64,000 bases of DNA, taken from NCBI GenBank assembly GCA_022393335.1, contig JAJEKB010000791.1, forward strand, positions 1 through 64,000. The letters are read 5' to 3'. The notes beneath the pieces are model-generated. The model was not told where the DNA came from. It saw only the letters and a list, made by a program, of their open reading frames with translations, and did no database searches. The position numbers were made by a program, and so were the translations under genes. Positions within the stretch are counted from its first letter, which is position 1, and the number at the start of each line of letters is the position of its first letter. Positions 11,096 to 25,096 of this stretch are shown here, one piece after another. Origin of the DNA: Macrotrachela quadricornifera. Taxonomy: Eukaryota > Rotifera > Eurotatoria > Philodinida > Philodinidae.

Positions 11096-14000
11096 CTATT
11101 TAGAATTAAAAAAGCAGAATATTTAATTATACTATCATATTTATTCACCTTTTCTGGAATCGAAGGTAAAACTATCAATTTATTGATGGTGCTTATATAC
11201 TCTTTGAGAAGAATAAGTAATTATTTTTAATACCTGACTTTTTCTAATTATGATGTATGATACCTATTTTGATGGAAACTTATACTTGTGATATTTAATA
11301 TTGGATGTATTGAAGGCTGTATAGACTTTGTATTTCTTTAGTATTTGTTTTTAGTGTGTATAAAAAAAAACCCATGCACCTGAGCAAATTATTAATCAAA
11401 AAATAAAAGGATATTTTTCAATTTATTGTACTTATGCTCTTATTGTAATCATTTAGAATGAAAAATTAATCTTCATTTTATAACATCGTATTAGTTTTCG
11501 TTTATCATTGAATAATACCTAGTTTGAATGATGGCTTTTTGCACTGTTTGAAAACATTTTCTAGGAACAATATTAGATGAAAGTAAATGATGCAGTAGAA
11601 AGAATGAGAATGATTTCTTGATCTATTGATATATAGGTTTCTTGACAGTTTTCATTGAAAAAGAATAAGAACAATTATAAATATTACTTTTTAAATTGAA
11701 TAAATACACTATGGTGATTTAAGTGATATTTATGTATAGACAGGATTTTTTTGAATCTATAAATAGAAAATCTTGCTGTATATTGATAAGATATACTTTC
11801 ATTACAATGGATTTTGTAGAAAATTGATTCAATTAGAATAGTCGTATGAAAACCAATAATTCACTTTCAAATTAGTCTAAAATTTAATGATTAGTGAATA
11901 GTAAAATGATTTTTCCATTTTAATTTTTAGTTTCTAGCGAAATATGATAAAAATAAACGGTAGAAAGTGAATTGAGATTAATATTCTTATTTTCTCTATT
12001 TTAGGTCTGATGAAACAAAATCCTTCAATATTCTTTCTAAACGACGAAAACATTGATAGAAACATCAAAAATCATGAAATTTTGTCATTTTTAGATTATT
12101 TACAAGATGAGAAGAAAGGATTGTCTAATATAATTAGCACATGCAATCGAGAGAAATATAGTTATCTTTTGCTGACTATACATTAAGACAATTAAATTGC
12201 CTTCAAGTATTATTCATGTACAGAAAATTTATAAAACAAGCGAAGATCTTTTTTTGAAACAATAATAGTGAAAGCACATTCATATTCTTATATAAGTAAT
12301 TCACAAAAATCAATCTATGATTTTTTTTTTCTAATAAAGCAATGATCACAATGAGAGGAACTTAACAGTAGTTTTTCGCCAATATGTCCCTACTACACTT
12401 CAATTTGCTATTGGATAAATTCATGACTAACCAATCAATTTTAGTGCAAAAACCTTTTTTACTAGACTTCTTATACTGATTCAGCCAGGACTGAACGGAA
12501 AATAGATTCGACTAAAAAGAGTTTGTGATATCTGTCTAAAATATTAGAGAATCAGATCATTTTTTAGAGATGTCTATGGAGGAGAAGAATTTCCAAAATT
12601 ATTACAATATTTAAAGCACATAAATTTTCCATAGATAGAAGGTCATTAGATCAGTATAATCTCCAAAGAAATCTTCTTTTCGATATATTATGATCTGGAT
12701 ACGAGATTTTTAAGAATAATAATCTCTCATATTTAGTATGAAAAAAAAATTTTGTTCAAAATTATACAAAAGTCTCACGGTTTATAAATTAAAAATTTCT
12801 TTTAGAATACATTGAAAAGAAGAATCCTTTGAAGATTGTACCAATCCAGTGATCTTTTACATATGGAAAAAAAATGAGCTTTAAACATTATAATGGGTTA
12901 GAAAACTTTCACTCTTCTCAGGTATTCTTATAAAATTATTATATGTGAAGGTGTCTAACTTTAGATCGTCGACTGGATGATAGAATGTGATAAATGAAGT
13001 TGTGTATCACATGCTTTGTTCGAACTGTAAAATCAGTCTATTTATAGGTTGGAGAGATGAACAAATACATGAATACAAAAGAGAGATGCATATTATGAAA
13101 CAAAGAGATAGTGATTAAAACGATCCAGGGAAGATAATATAAACACATAGAGTGTATATGAAACATGTAGGAACGGATGACGAATACATTGATACTATGA
13201 TCTTACCAAAGGTGAAGAACATAATATTGTCTCACATAATATATCAATTAGTAATCAATACCACGGCAAGGTATCTCATATTTATATGCACTAATTTCGA
13301 GCATTGATATCATACTTCCAAAATTAATCAATGAAGACTTAACTGCCGGAAACTCATCTGTCATGTCATTCTATCTTAAGTGAAAATCACAAATTTTTTT
13401 GAACCAAGACTATTTCTCATTCACTTTTGACCTAATCAGCATAAACAATAATTTAAAAAAGTATTTTTTTAAAAACTTTTTTGAAATAAAGTAATCAAAT
13501 ATTTGAAACTTGAAGAATATATTTGTCAAGAAGTATGAAGAGCTGATCGAGCTTCTATGCTAGTTGAGAGTGAGGAATTTCTCTTTAATAAGCATTAACA
13601 TTTATTATGAGAATAAGTTTTTAAAAACTTATAACCTATTGCTGCCCACTACTCAACAATTTCTAGCTACATTACTGCAAAGAACACTATAAAAACAGAC
13701 TTGATCGTTGATTTCATTCTTTTTTAGAATCATCTCAAGGTACTAGATAGAGTTAAGAGATCTTGTATTAATCATCTGTTTTAGTCTCTTTTAGATTCAT
13801 AAGAAGTGAAAAAACAACGGTAAGAAATATTACAAGCATAAATTTAATTAACGCTTTTAACTTCTATCAGGTTCATCTCGAGCCATATGAAAAGAGTAAG
13901 AAATATTGTAATTATAAACTTAATCGTTTACTTTAGGTTCTTTTAAGAATTGCTTCTGTGAGGTATAGTTTTAGAAATTCTTACAAGGCTTCTGGATGGG

Positions 14001-14937
14001 ACAAAACTTCAAATGAGAGTTGTGTATTCAAAAATAGGATTTTTGAAACACGGAATCTATTACTAACAATTAAAGAAATTTTAAGCTAAACTAATTGTTG
14101 TTGCATTTTAAGAGCAAGATTGAATCATTTTCTAATAAAAATCACGAATGGTTTCATTAAATTTGTATAAAATATTTTCTCAGTAAGAATCATTTTGAGA
14201 GTTCTGTGCTTTACTGATCGTCGAAAACTCAAAAAGGACATTGAAAAATACCTGTTTTTCCTAATATGATATAAATCAAATCGATGAGAATGACTATTTT
14301 TTCTATTTCGTCTGATAAACAATATAAATAGTTTAATACATTTATGACACCTAGGTCTTTCATACTCATGATTGTGATTCAAATTTGAGTCGTTCTTTTT
14401 TGTTGTTATTGAGCTTTTATTAAATACAGTACAATCATGTTTAGCAATGTATCAAAAAAAAAACTTGTTCAATAAATATATTTATTTACTATTACTTAGA
14501 ATTGAAACTATGTAATAGTAGTTTCCATATTTTCACTCTCAAGGTCTTATTAAGCTTTATGCAACCAACCAAATTAAAATCATTAGAACACCTTTATATT
14601 AAACAATGACAACCAATAATATCAATACTCCGATATATAGTATTAATATGAAGATTTTTGCAATCATGCCTTGTCAAAAAGAAAAGATCATACTATAATA
14701 TTACAAATGAATTTAGATACTAATTTTTTTCTCCCATTAATACGGTAAATATGTGATTGGTTTCTTCTATGATAATTGTATTGTAGACTAACACGATAAG
14801 GATCAAACACAGTATTACTTTATCGAAATCACTTTTATTGTTTGCAAATTAACAAACAAGATAGAAGTTTTCTTTTCAAAAAAGGCCCATTGTTTCTCAC
14901 ACAAAACAAAACACAACACTGTACAAAAATTTTGGCT
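11096..14937. other. 3.8-kb gap between the CAP gene and IFT140
   Basis: No coding gene is supportable. The frame at 14125-14382 (minus) is low-complexity and isolated. A degenerate tandem pair is visible around 13826-13950, where gtaagaaatatt recurs about 75 bp apart with similar following sequence. Otherwise I see ordinary AT-rich DNA. Confidence 0.4.
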
Positions 14938-17900
14938 TTAATCTTCAACAGATCCATAATAATCGAGATTGTCATCAATTTCTTCAGCATACATATGATT
15001 TTTGCCTAATTGTCCTTGTTGTTGCTGTCGTCGATCATTCTGATAATTATCATTTGATGATTTATTTTGATGTTCATAATCATTTTCACCATCATTATAT
15101 GTCATACTTTCTGATGGTTGATCTGTTGGTGCCATTTTACGTCCAGTTGCACCATAAATAGCTGAAAGTAAATTTGGATTAATATAATGTGAAAAATAAC
15201 GTTCAGGAATATGTTCTTGTAATTCATCGAGTAACATTGATGCCTTTTTTTTAAAAAAAGAAATAATACATTAAAAAATGTTAATTGTAATTTTAAATTT
15301 ACTTGTTTATATTTTTCTCGTCGTCCAAAATAATCAATTAATACTCCATAAATATCACCTGGATGAACACCAACAAAGATTTTTTGATCAGTTATTAAAC
15401 TAGCTAATTCACGAGAACCTGTTTCTGGATCATTCGTATATCGACTAAAAGTGAAAATAATTATATATGTTTGTTATATATTCATTTTCTTACTCTCTAG
15501 CATCAAGAAATCGTTTTATATTTCGACATTTAAGTTCAAGTTCTTGTAATGTTTCATCTTTTGTAAATGTATTTCCTCCATTATCTCTCAATATTTTATA
15601 TGCTTCCATTAATGCTTCTAAATAAACAAATAGATAAATATTATCAGTAAATTAATAATTATATTTTATCTAACCTAATGCTTTGTTATAATCTCGATAT
15701 TCTTCGATTTCAATCTAAAGAAAAAAATCAACCACAGGATATATATACATAGTCTTGTTTTTAATATAATTTTATTCACATACTTGTGCACACATATCAT
15801 AAAATTGTGCAAGTTTTTCATATGCTCTTGCTTTTTTATAAAAATTCATTATATTTTGTAATGCATCTGGATATTTTTTCCAATCCAATGTTTTCAAATA
15901 ATCAGCAGCAAGTACATAAACCTCACGATTACGTGCTACATTTGCAAATACTGTAATACGTTCGACATCACCTGAATTTATCAATGCACGCATTGACTAA
16001 AAATAAAAAGAAAAAAGAAGATAATCAAAATTTGATTAGAAATTTTCAAAATAGTAATAATATACTTTAGTCTTATTGCCAGCATCGAGATATTTTTTCG
16101 CTGCACCTGCATATGCTCCTTGGCTAACAGCTAGATCACCTAATTTCTCACAAATAGCTTGATATTTTGGTATATCATCTTCGTTCGTTGCTAGAAAATA
16201 TTAAATAATTTTATAACAAAAAAAAATATATCTTTACGTTTAGCAGGACTTAAACGTTCAAGTAATTCTTCTGTTAATGGAATTTCATTTTTAATAGCTA
16301 AATCTGCAGCTTCATCAACCTATTTATTTAAATAATTAATAAAAACTAATAAAAAAGATTTCTTCAATATAAAACAAACCCGATCAATAACAGCAAGTAA
16401 ATCAACGGCTTTATCATATTGTTTTAATTGCATAAAATAATCAGCCATTCGAGTAACTTGACTCGCATCAACATTTTTACCAACACTAATTTAATAAAAA
16501 AAAGTTTTCATTCTTTTTATTTAAATAATTTCTTTTTATATAACAGACCTATCAGCAATCTGTGCTAATGCTGAATATCGTTCATGTTTAAATGCTAAAT
16601 CAATTGCTTTCGAAGTTAATCCAGCCTAAATTATCACATTAATTTATATTATTTAATTTTCTCATTCAAAAAAATATACTTTATGATATAGTAAAATAGC
16701 ACGATCTTCTTGCATAGGTAAGGTTTGAAAGTATCGTGCTGCTTCAAGCATATCATCAGGTGTACCGTGTACAGCAATATTAGCCATGTATTCATCCAAA
16801 TGATGATCCTAAATAAATAGGAAAAATGTAAATAATTCTTAGATTTTATTGATTAGTATTTGAATATGATTTTGTTTTCAAAAGAAATGTCGAAAATAAC
16901 ATACTCGACAAAGTCGCATAGCATTACTAATAGCTGATGCATGTTGAAAATATGTAATTGCTTGTTTATAATCGCCTTTCTTTTCAAAATATCGTGCCAT
17001 ATGATAACAAGCTGCTTTATTACCCGTATCTGAACATAATTCTATAGCCTAATAAGAAAATTTATTCATTAAAAATCATCTCATAAAATTTAAAAAAACA
17101 GCTCATACTTTAGACGGTTGATCTTGTTCACAAAGTAATCGACATAACGATAAATTATCATCTGCTTTTCGATAGCATCCAAGTGCATCTTCAATTTTAC
17201 CTCGACTTTCAAAATAACGACCCCACCAACGAAATAACTTTCTAATAAAAAAAGAAAATATATATAAATCAATGACGAATAAAATAATCAATTCAGTTAT
17301 ACCGAATCGCTGAGTTTATTCTCTGTAAGAATGACTATCAACACTACAGTTTATGAAAGTGAGGAGCTAGATTAATAAGAAAGAATAACTGACGAAACAA
17401 TTCTAATAAGTGTTTTATAACATCTTTCCTTTCAACATTTTCTTTATCAGTGTTTTTCGTCAATGATCAAAATAACTTACGGATCATTTTGTTTTGCTGT
17501 ATATGCTTTATATCCTGCCATGTCTTTTCGTTCAAGAAACATTCTTCGTACTTCAGTTGCTTGTGTTCCTGATTTTTCATAACTATTAATAAAAAGAAAA
17601 TGTTTTTTTTTTATAAAAAAAAGAAAAGAAAAACTTGTTTTTGTTTTTATTTACAATTCAATTGCTTTTTCTAATTGATTATTTTCTTCAAGATATTTAG
17701 CATAATTATAATATGTATTACGTAAATGTATACGATCATAACGTGTTGATGTATCAATAGCTCTTTCCCATTCATTTGTTGATTGATATAATTGATTAAG
17801 AAGATCATATTGTTTTGATTGAAGTAAAATCTTTTCTGCTTCTTCCTTGTTTTTTTTTCGAGAAAAAAATTATATTATTGAATTTATTTATATTAAACAT

Positions 17901-20900
17901 ACTTTCATATTTAAATGTATAGCTAAAATAGCTACTTTAGTATCAGGATTATCTTGATCAACAGCACGTAATGCACGTGCACCACGAAATAGACCCATTT
18001 TTCCCAAACAAATTTTCGCTACATCAGCACGTCGATTTAAAACACACATACGAGCTAAATTTTCCCAAACACTTTCCCTAAATGAATAAATAAGTATTAT
18101 AGAAAAAAAATTTTTTAATTTTATTCTTTTACTTTTTAATAATTTTTATTGCTTTAAATGCAGCATCAAGATCTCCCAATGTCAAATGATAACTAAAGCT
18201 CATAATTGCATCAACAATATTTTTTTCAAGACCACTAATACCAATAAAATCTGCCATTGTTTTTCCAGTAAGATAATCTGAATAAACAACACTTTCTAAA
18301 AAACAAAAAAAGAATAGAAAATTTTGTCTTTTGTTTGTTTTAATTTTCATTACCACCGAGTTCTGAATCGGTCAGAAATCCATTTAATTGATTATCATGA
18401 TTATTTGTTTGAGGAATAAGACCACTTGCATCTAATGTATCAAGTTTAGGTAATTGAATACGAATACGAGAATTTTTAATTAAAATATTTTCATCATTTG
18501 TATCTGATGGATCATTTTTTAATGTTTGTAATGTTTTATTAGATTTCATTGTATGTCGATCAAATTCTGAATGTTTGTCCTATTAATTAAAATTATTATT
18601 ATAAAAGAATATATTAAAAATAAATTTAATTACTCGTGTAACAAAGAAATAAAATGGAATTTTAATTGCAATTAATTGACGATAAGATGCATTACGTAGA
18701 AAAACTTCTTTTGGAAATATTTGATTATCTGGTGTACAAAACATGCTGACAATTAATGATTCAGCCTTAAATAAAAATAAAAGAAAAGAATTAAAAATCT
18801 TTTAAGAATTATTTATTATAGCTAAGCAATGAATTGTAAAGCAATTTTTTTTTTTGAATTTTTATAGATATTTTATTTTATATAAATTTATATTTAAATT
18901 AGAATAAAATCATTTGGTAAGAATAACATACAGATTTAACTGCATTTTGATCCTTTCTAATAATTAAAATATAATATTAAATATATAAACTTTTGATTAA
19001 GAAATGTATCTTATGTAATACTTTAAAGATGAAAAATTAGAATTAATCGTGTTATTGGATATTTTTTTCTAAATAAAAAAATATCATCTAATATTTCTTA
19101 TATAATATGTTATTTTAATAAAAAAGTTTTTTTTTTAATATTCTAAAAAATATTTTACCGTATCTTCTTGACTTGCTGTAATTGATTCTCGAACAGTAGC
19201 AGCATGACTAGCTGAAAGTGTTGAATCACCATCTCCAACTCCTCTACTTGTTAAAAGTGCATCATAAGTTTTATCATCAGTATTTAATGATGCAGATAAA
19301 TCAAATTTTTGTTGATGTAAGTATATTTCTAATGCTACTAATCGAGGATCTTCTGGATCCCATTGAACATTTGATGGATAACGACGATATTGTAATGTAT
19401 TTTGTTTATTATTATCTTTTTGTCGAATAAGACCATATTCAGTACCTGGTAATTTCTCGGTACTAAAATCAAAACTAGTCACAATATCTTTTTCTACATC
19501 CCATAAATAAAGTCGACTACTCGGATGAAGATTTGTCTATTAGAAAAAAAAACAAGAAATATTTTTTAATAAAAATTAAATTTTTATTTCTTTACTTGTG
19601 ATGTTAAAATTGTTACTTTTGTTCCTGTACAATTTATTGCTAATTCTCGTATTGTATCAACTGATGGTGTATGCGTATTAATATTTAATGTTTTACCAAG
19701 TGGTCGTAATTCTCTATAAATAATTAAATAATTATTTATTAAATTTATTGACGGTAGAGCGAAAAAATTTGAGCAGGTTCGAGTCAGAAGTGATAGAGGC
19801 TTAAGTAGGCTTCATCACAATGTAAATTCGGTACATACAAAGGCTTAGATAGTTCTATCCAATGGAAACATTTTCTATTACTGTTTAATTCTCATTGTCT
19901 TCTCATACATCACGTGTTGTTGCAATGTCAGTGCACATTTTATTTACTAACGATTCATAGACAGTAGAGCCACAAGGGTTAAACAGACTATAGTCTACTC
20001 TAAGGATATTTTCCTTATGAAACAGATGTAGAAAATGTTTTTTGCAAAAAAGATTGGTTTTCATGTGATTAAACGTAGGAAAGGTATATCGATGATAGCT
20101 TGAAGCTATGCTCCTTTTTTATACGTAAAGAAAGTTTGTACAAATATCATAAGTTGGCCAGCAAGATTTTTTGAGGAATGTGAAGAAAAAATTAATCGAA
20201 AAAAAGATGTGGCATCCTTAAAACGATTATATGACTTACATTAGAAAATTTCATTAAAAATATAAAGGCTATGAATTCAAAGTTAATTCCAAAAATTTTA
20301 GATTCGATAGAATTTATTCGAAGCTTAGTATTTAATGAACACAAAGTATTGTATATTTCATTGAATGCAAGTTTTTGACATAAATTTCAAAATCTTTTCT
20401 AACCTGTACTAGTTATCATATAATTCAAAATATGAAACATTTTTAATATTTCGATGAAAGTATTATAAAGGATATTCAGTCTATTCTAGATTCAAATCAT
20501 TCTGCTACCTATGATTGAATTAAATATTTTTATTCTTACCGACGTGATATATCAAAAACTTTAACATAACCTTTGGATGAACCAATAACAAGATATGAAC
20601 CATTTGAATTAATTCTTTGCACTTCACCTTCATTTTGTGCAAATGTAAGTGATTGTCGTGATGTTCCCTTTTGTTTTTATAAATAAATAAAAACAAAAAA
20701 AAGAATTTTTTAATATAAATTAATTATTTTTACTTGAAAAGACATGACATTAACACGACCATTTTCTTGTACGAATAAAAGTTGATCGAATAGAACAACA
20801 TTTGATGGTGAACAAGAAAAATAACCTTTAAAGAAAATTTATTAATTATTTAATAAATTCATTATTTTTTTTTTGTTTACCTTTTTCATTTCGAACAACT

Positions 20901-22904
20901 TTTTCTTCATCAGATTTTGATGCATCACAAATAAGTTCATAAACACGAATTTGTTTTTTATTCCAAATAGCAACATGATTCTACAAATAGAATTAAAATA
21001 AAGACAAAGAAAAATTTTGATTTTTAAAAATAAAATACTAACTTTAGAAACACATAAATTTTTAAATGGCATATCTAATTCTTCTTCTTTAACAATACTA
21101 TATCGAAAAAATGCTACATGAATTACTGTTGGACTTAATTGAACAACAGCAAGCTAAATATGAAATAAATTTCTTGTTTTTTTTTTTTCTTTTAGAATTT
21201 TATAATTTACATTATCTCGATAAGCTGCAGACATATTTTCATCAGTTAACATAAATACTTGTGATATTAAATTAGCAGCAAGACAATTTTTCTGTAAACA
21301 ATACTTAAAAATAAAATAAAAAATGATAGATTTATTAACAAAAAAATGAATTTATTTTTACTTTTATTTTTCGAATAGGTACTCCATGACAAATTGGTTT
21401 TACTCGTTGAAGATTCCAATGTTTTTCTACATCTGTTGTACGACGATTTGGATTATAAACCCAAAATGCAATATTTCCTCGATTAGTACCAGCAGCAATA
21501 ATTCCTTAAATAAAAATAAAAGATTTTCTTTTTCTTTTTTAAATAATAGTAATAATTATTCTATAATCTACCTTTTATTGCACTATATGATACAGAAATT
21601 AAAACTTCATTATTAGTATAACCCATTTCAGAATTTAATCTTAATAGAAGATTATCTGATGAAGCAAGATCAATCATTCGTATTGTTGAATCACCAGTTA
21701 CATAAGCAAATAAACTTGTACCAATTAAAGTAAAATCTGAATCATTTGGTCGACCAGATAATTTACCCTATTAAGAATTAAAACAAAAAAAAATTAAAAG
21801 TTTTTTTTTTAATTTTGTATTAAATCATATTGTTTTACAGAATGTGTTGGAGTTAAGACTTCTGATTGTGTTTGTATTTGTTGAAGATTATATTGTGTCA
21901 TCATATTTACCGTCGTAACAACAATAAGTATATCATAATCATATGAATGTAAAATACATGCTATAGAATCATCAACCATACAAATTTTTCGTAATTTATC
22001 TGTAACAATATAAACATTTCCTTTATCTGTTCCAATAAAAAATGTTGTTGGTTCAGTAACTTGTGATCGATTTGTTTTCATAGAAAGCATATCTAATGCA
22101 GCTTGATCACCTTCAACTGCTGCTCGTGCTAAATCTCGATAATCTCTTTAAAAATAAAATTGCTTTTTTTCTTTTTATATTTATATTTTATTTCACTTAC
22201 TGATCTGATCGACCTGAAGGTAATGATTTACTTAGAACATATGTAACTGATTCACCAGGAACATTAACTTGTAAAATAACACTTTGTTGAGATACTTGTG
22301 ACAAAGATTCAGCTTTCCAAAGAATTATTAAACCTCCCTAAAAATATAAATAAATGAAGGGAAAAAACTATATTATATTAATTTAAATTACTTGATCAGC
22401 TGATAATAATCGTGTTCCATCCATATTAAATGTTAATGACATAATACATGTTTTATGAACAATAACACTTTCTAAACGACGATTTGATCCACTCCATATC
22501 ATTAATTCACCATCTAAAATAAAATAGAAGAATTTATTTATTTTTTATTTTAAAGAAAATTATTTTTCTTCTATTTATTCATACTTGTAAAACCAATAGC
22601 TAATGTTTTTTTAATTGGATGCCATGCCATACATTGTGCATCGCCTGAATGTTGTACACGAGCTCCTTCATCATGTTCACCCTGATTTAAAAATTAGAAA
22701 AAAAATAAAATAAATTATATTTTTATTATATTAATAAATATAAGTTTATATTACATCTTCTCCATAGAAGAATATATTTGTTCCTGAACTAATCGAACCT
22801 ATAGCAAGTATATTCAATGATGGATGCCATTCGATTAATTGAAAATTTGGTTGTTCAGAAAAATTTCCTAATTCAAGTCTATGCTCAAAATATTGTGTAG
22901 CCAT
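14938..22904 (-). CDS. IFT140: Intraflagellar transport protein IFT140 (IFT-A core)
   Basis: I join 32 exons on the minus strand from the ATG at 22904 to TAA at 14938, all with GT/AG introns and continuous frame, giving 1589 residues (human IFT140 is 1462). The N-terminal half is WD-repeat beta-propeller sequence ([45 protein letters not shown]). The C-terminal half is TPR-like solenoid with close IFT140 landmarks: [59 protein letters not shown] and YYINP-like [15 protein letters not shown] near the end, followed by an acidic tail. IFT140 is part of the IFT-A complex, which drives retrograde ciliary transport and membrane-protein entry. Most introns are about 50-70 bp; three are long (17242-17480, 18766-19158, 19714-20539). 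It shares a 337-bp upstream region with the FKBP gene. Confidence 0.93.
19714..20539. other. Unusually long IFT140 intron (826 bp)
   Basis: The splice ends (donor at 20538-20539, acceptor at 19714-19715, read on the minus strand) join exons in frame. The intron is over ten times longer than its neighbours and locally less AT-rich, as if it contained an insertion. I could not find terminal inverted repeats or a target-site duplication. Confidence 0.55.
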
Positions 22905-23241
22905 ATTATTATTATTATATATTTTTATTTCTTTTTTTGTCTTAGAACAATTTTAAAATTAATAAATAAAAGAATGATACCATAGATAAATTCATTTCTT
23001 TGACAACAATATGAAAATGATATGATTTCCTTTTTCTAAATAAACAAAAATAATTTTTTTTTAAATAAAAAAATAGAAAAAAAAATGAAATTTTTTTTTG
23101 AAAATTAAATGAAAAAAAATCATCTAATAAATTTCCTATTCTAACGACATCTAATGGAATAATCTCGAAGTTTATATAATTCAAATAAATATATAATTCA
23201 CTTTTTTTATATTAAAAAATTTCTTTAGTATCAACATATCA
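22905..23241. promoter_or_regulatory. Divergent IFT140/FKBP upstream region
   Basis: 337 bp separate the two start codons. A/T homopolymers dominate. A TTTCTTTAG acceptor-like site ends at 23228, leaving a 13-nt leader before the FKBP ATG. No X-box for RFX, expected at ciliary genes, could be recognised with confidence. Confidence 0.4.
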
Positions 23242-24892
23242 ATGGCAACTGACATTGAAGTTAAAGGCGAAGATATTTCATCATCAAAAGATGGAGGTAT
23301 ATTTTATTTTATTTTTTTATTTATTAATTAAATTAAAATTCAACTATTTTTTCTTTTAAAAAAGGTATTCTCAAAGAAATAATCAAAGAAGGTGTAGGTG
23401 ATGAAAAACCATTAACAAATGATAAAGTATTTGTACATTATGTTGGTACATTACTTGATGGAACTAAATTTGATAGTAGTCGAGATCGAAATACAAAATT
23501 TGAATTTGAAATTGGTAAAGGTTCTGTTATTAAAGCATGGGATATAGGTGTAGCAACAATGAAACGTGGAGAAATTTGTCGTTTAATCTGTAAACCTGAA
23601 TATGCATATGGTGAAAAAGGTTCAGGAGATAAAATAGGACCAAATGCAACATTAGTATTTGAAATTGAACTTTTTGATTTTATTGGTAAGATTTAAAATG
23701 AAAAAAAACAATACAAATATGTACGTTTTTTTTTTGTCTATATTTAAGGTGAAGATTTAAGTGAAGGAAAAGATCAAAGTATTTTACGACGAATAATGAA
23801 AAGAGGAGAAGGATGGGCAAAACCAGATGATGGTAGTAGTGTAGAAATATCTCTTAAAGGTACTTATGAAAATCGAGTATTCGATGAACGTTCAGTAAAA
23901 TTTATTGTTGGTGAAGGTTTATTAAAAAATATTCCAGAAAGGTTTGTAATTATAAAATTTTTATATTACTAATTTTATTTAATTAATAATTTTAAGTCTT
24001 GAACATGCTATAACACGTATGACAAAAGGTGAACATAGTCAAATAAAATTAAAATTAAAAAAAACAAATGGTATGGAAAAATTTAATCTACCAAAAAATG
24101 CACATTTAGAATATATAATTACATTAAAGGATTTTGAAAAAGTTTGTTTAAAAAAATAATACAAAAAAAGAAAAATTTATTTCTATTTCTAGGGTGTAGA
24201 TAAATATTCAATGTCTGATTCCGATAAACTTGAACAATCAGAAAAATTAAAAAAACGTGCTGCTGAATTAATTAAAGTAAAAAATTTTTTAAATTGAATC
24301 ATAAATAAAAAGAATTCTTTTTCTTTCGTTAGGATGGGCATTATCATATTGCTTGTAAAAAATATAAAACTATTACTGAATATCTTAAATCACCAAATTT
24401 TGAAAGTGAAAATGAGAAAAAAAAAGCTCATGAATTACAATTAACAACACATTCAAATATGGCTTTATGTCATTTAAAATTAAATGAATATGCTGAATGT
24501 ATTCGTGCATGTGATAAAGCACTTGAATTAGATCCAAAAAATGAAAAATGTTTTTTTCGTCGTGGACAAAGTTATATGTCAATGTCAAGTTATGATGATG
24601 CTATAAAAGATTTTCAAGCTGTACTTAAATTAAATCCATCAAATAGTGCAGCTGATCAACATATGCAAACATGTCGAGATCATTTAAAAGCTTATGAACA
24701 AAAAGAAAAACAATTATATGCTAAAATGTTTGGTAAAACAACTAAAGAAAATGAAAAAGTATATACTTATTAATATTTAAGAAAAACAAAAAATAAATTA
24801 ATTATTTTTTATTTTAGACTAATATTCAAGTTACTAATGGTGGAGATAAAAAATCTGAACAAAATAATAATGAAACAACAACTTCGACTTAA
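23242..24892 (+). CDS. FKBP4/5-type peptidyl-prolyl isomerase co-chaperone
   Basis: Seven exons (23242-23296, 23365-23685, 23749-23941, 23997-24141, 24193-24276, 24333-24758, 24818-24892) give 432 residues, close to FKBP51/52 length. Residues about 20-125 form a full FK506-binding PPIase domain with the usual pocket residues ([42 protein letters not shown]). Residues about 126-240 are a second, more diverged FKBP fold ([14 protein letters not shown]...). Residues about 255-400 are TPRs with the carboxylate-clamp pattern for the Hsp90 C-terminus ([10 protein letters not shown] and KCFFRRG). The role is isomerase/Hsp90 co-chaperone in the cytosol, including client maturation. It is head to head with IFT140 and tail to tail with the TMEM144-like gene. 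Orthology to FKBP4 versus FKBP5 cannot be decided, since that split is vertebrate. Confidence 0.93.
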
Positions 24893-25096
24893 TTTATTTT
24901 TATTTTTATTTAAATTTTATATTAATTTAAAAAAACAATCATTGAACTATCTTTCATTTATCGGTGAATAATCATAAGATTTAGCATTATTTTTATTTTC
25001 TATTATTATGTTAAACTAAAAATAAGAAAAAGAAAAGAAAAGAAAAAAATATATTATATGCCAGAGAACAAAAAAAAAAATATTGTACATATTTAA
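24893..25096. other. Convergent 3' ends of FKBP and TMEM144-like genes
   Basis: The two stop codons are about 200 bp apart on opposite strands, so both polyadenylation regions are packed here. The sequence is A/T-rich with several AATAAA-like words; no other feature is visible. Confidence 0.5.
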
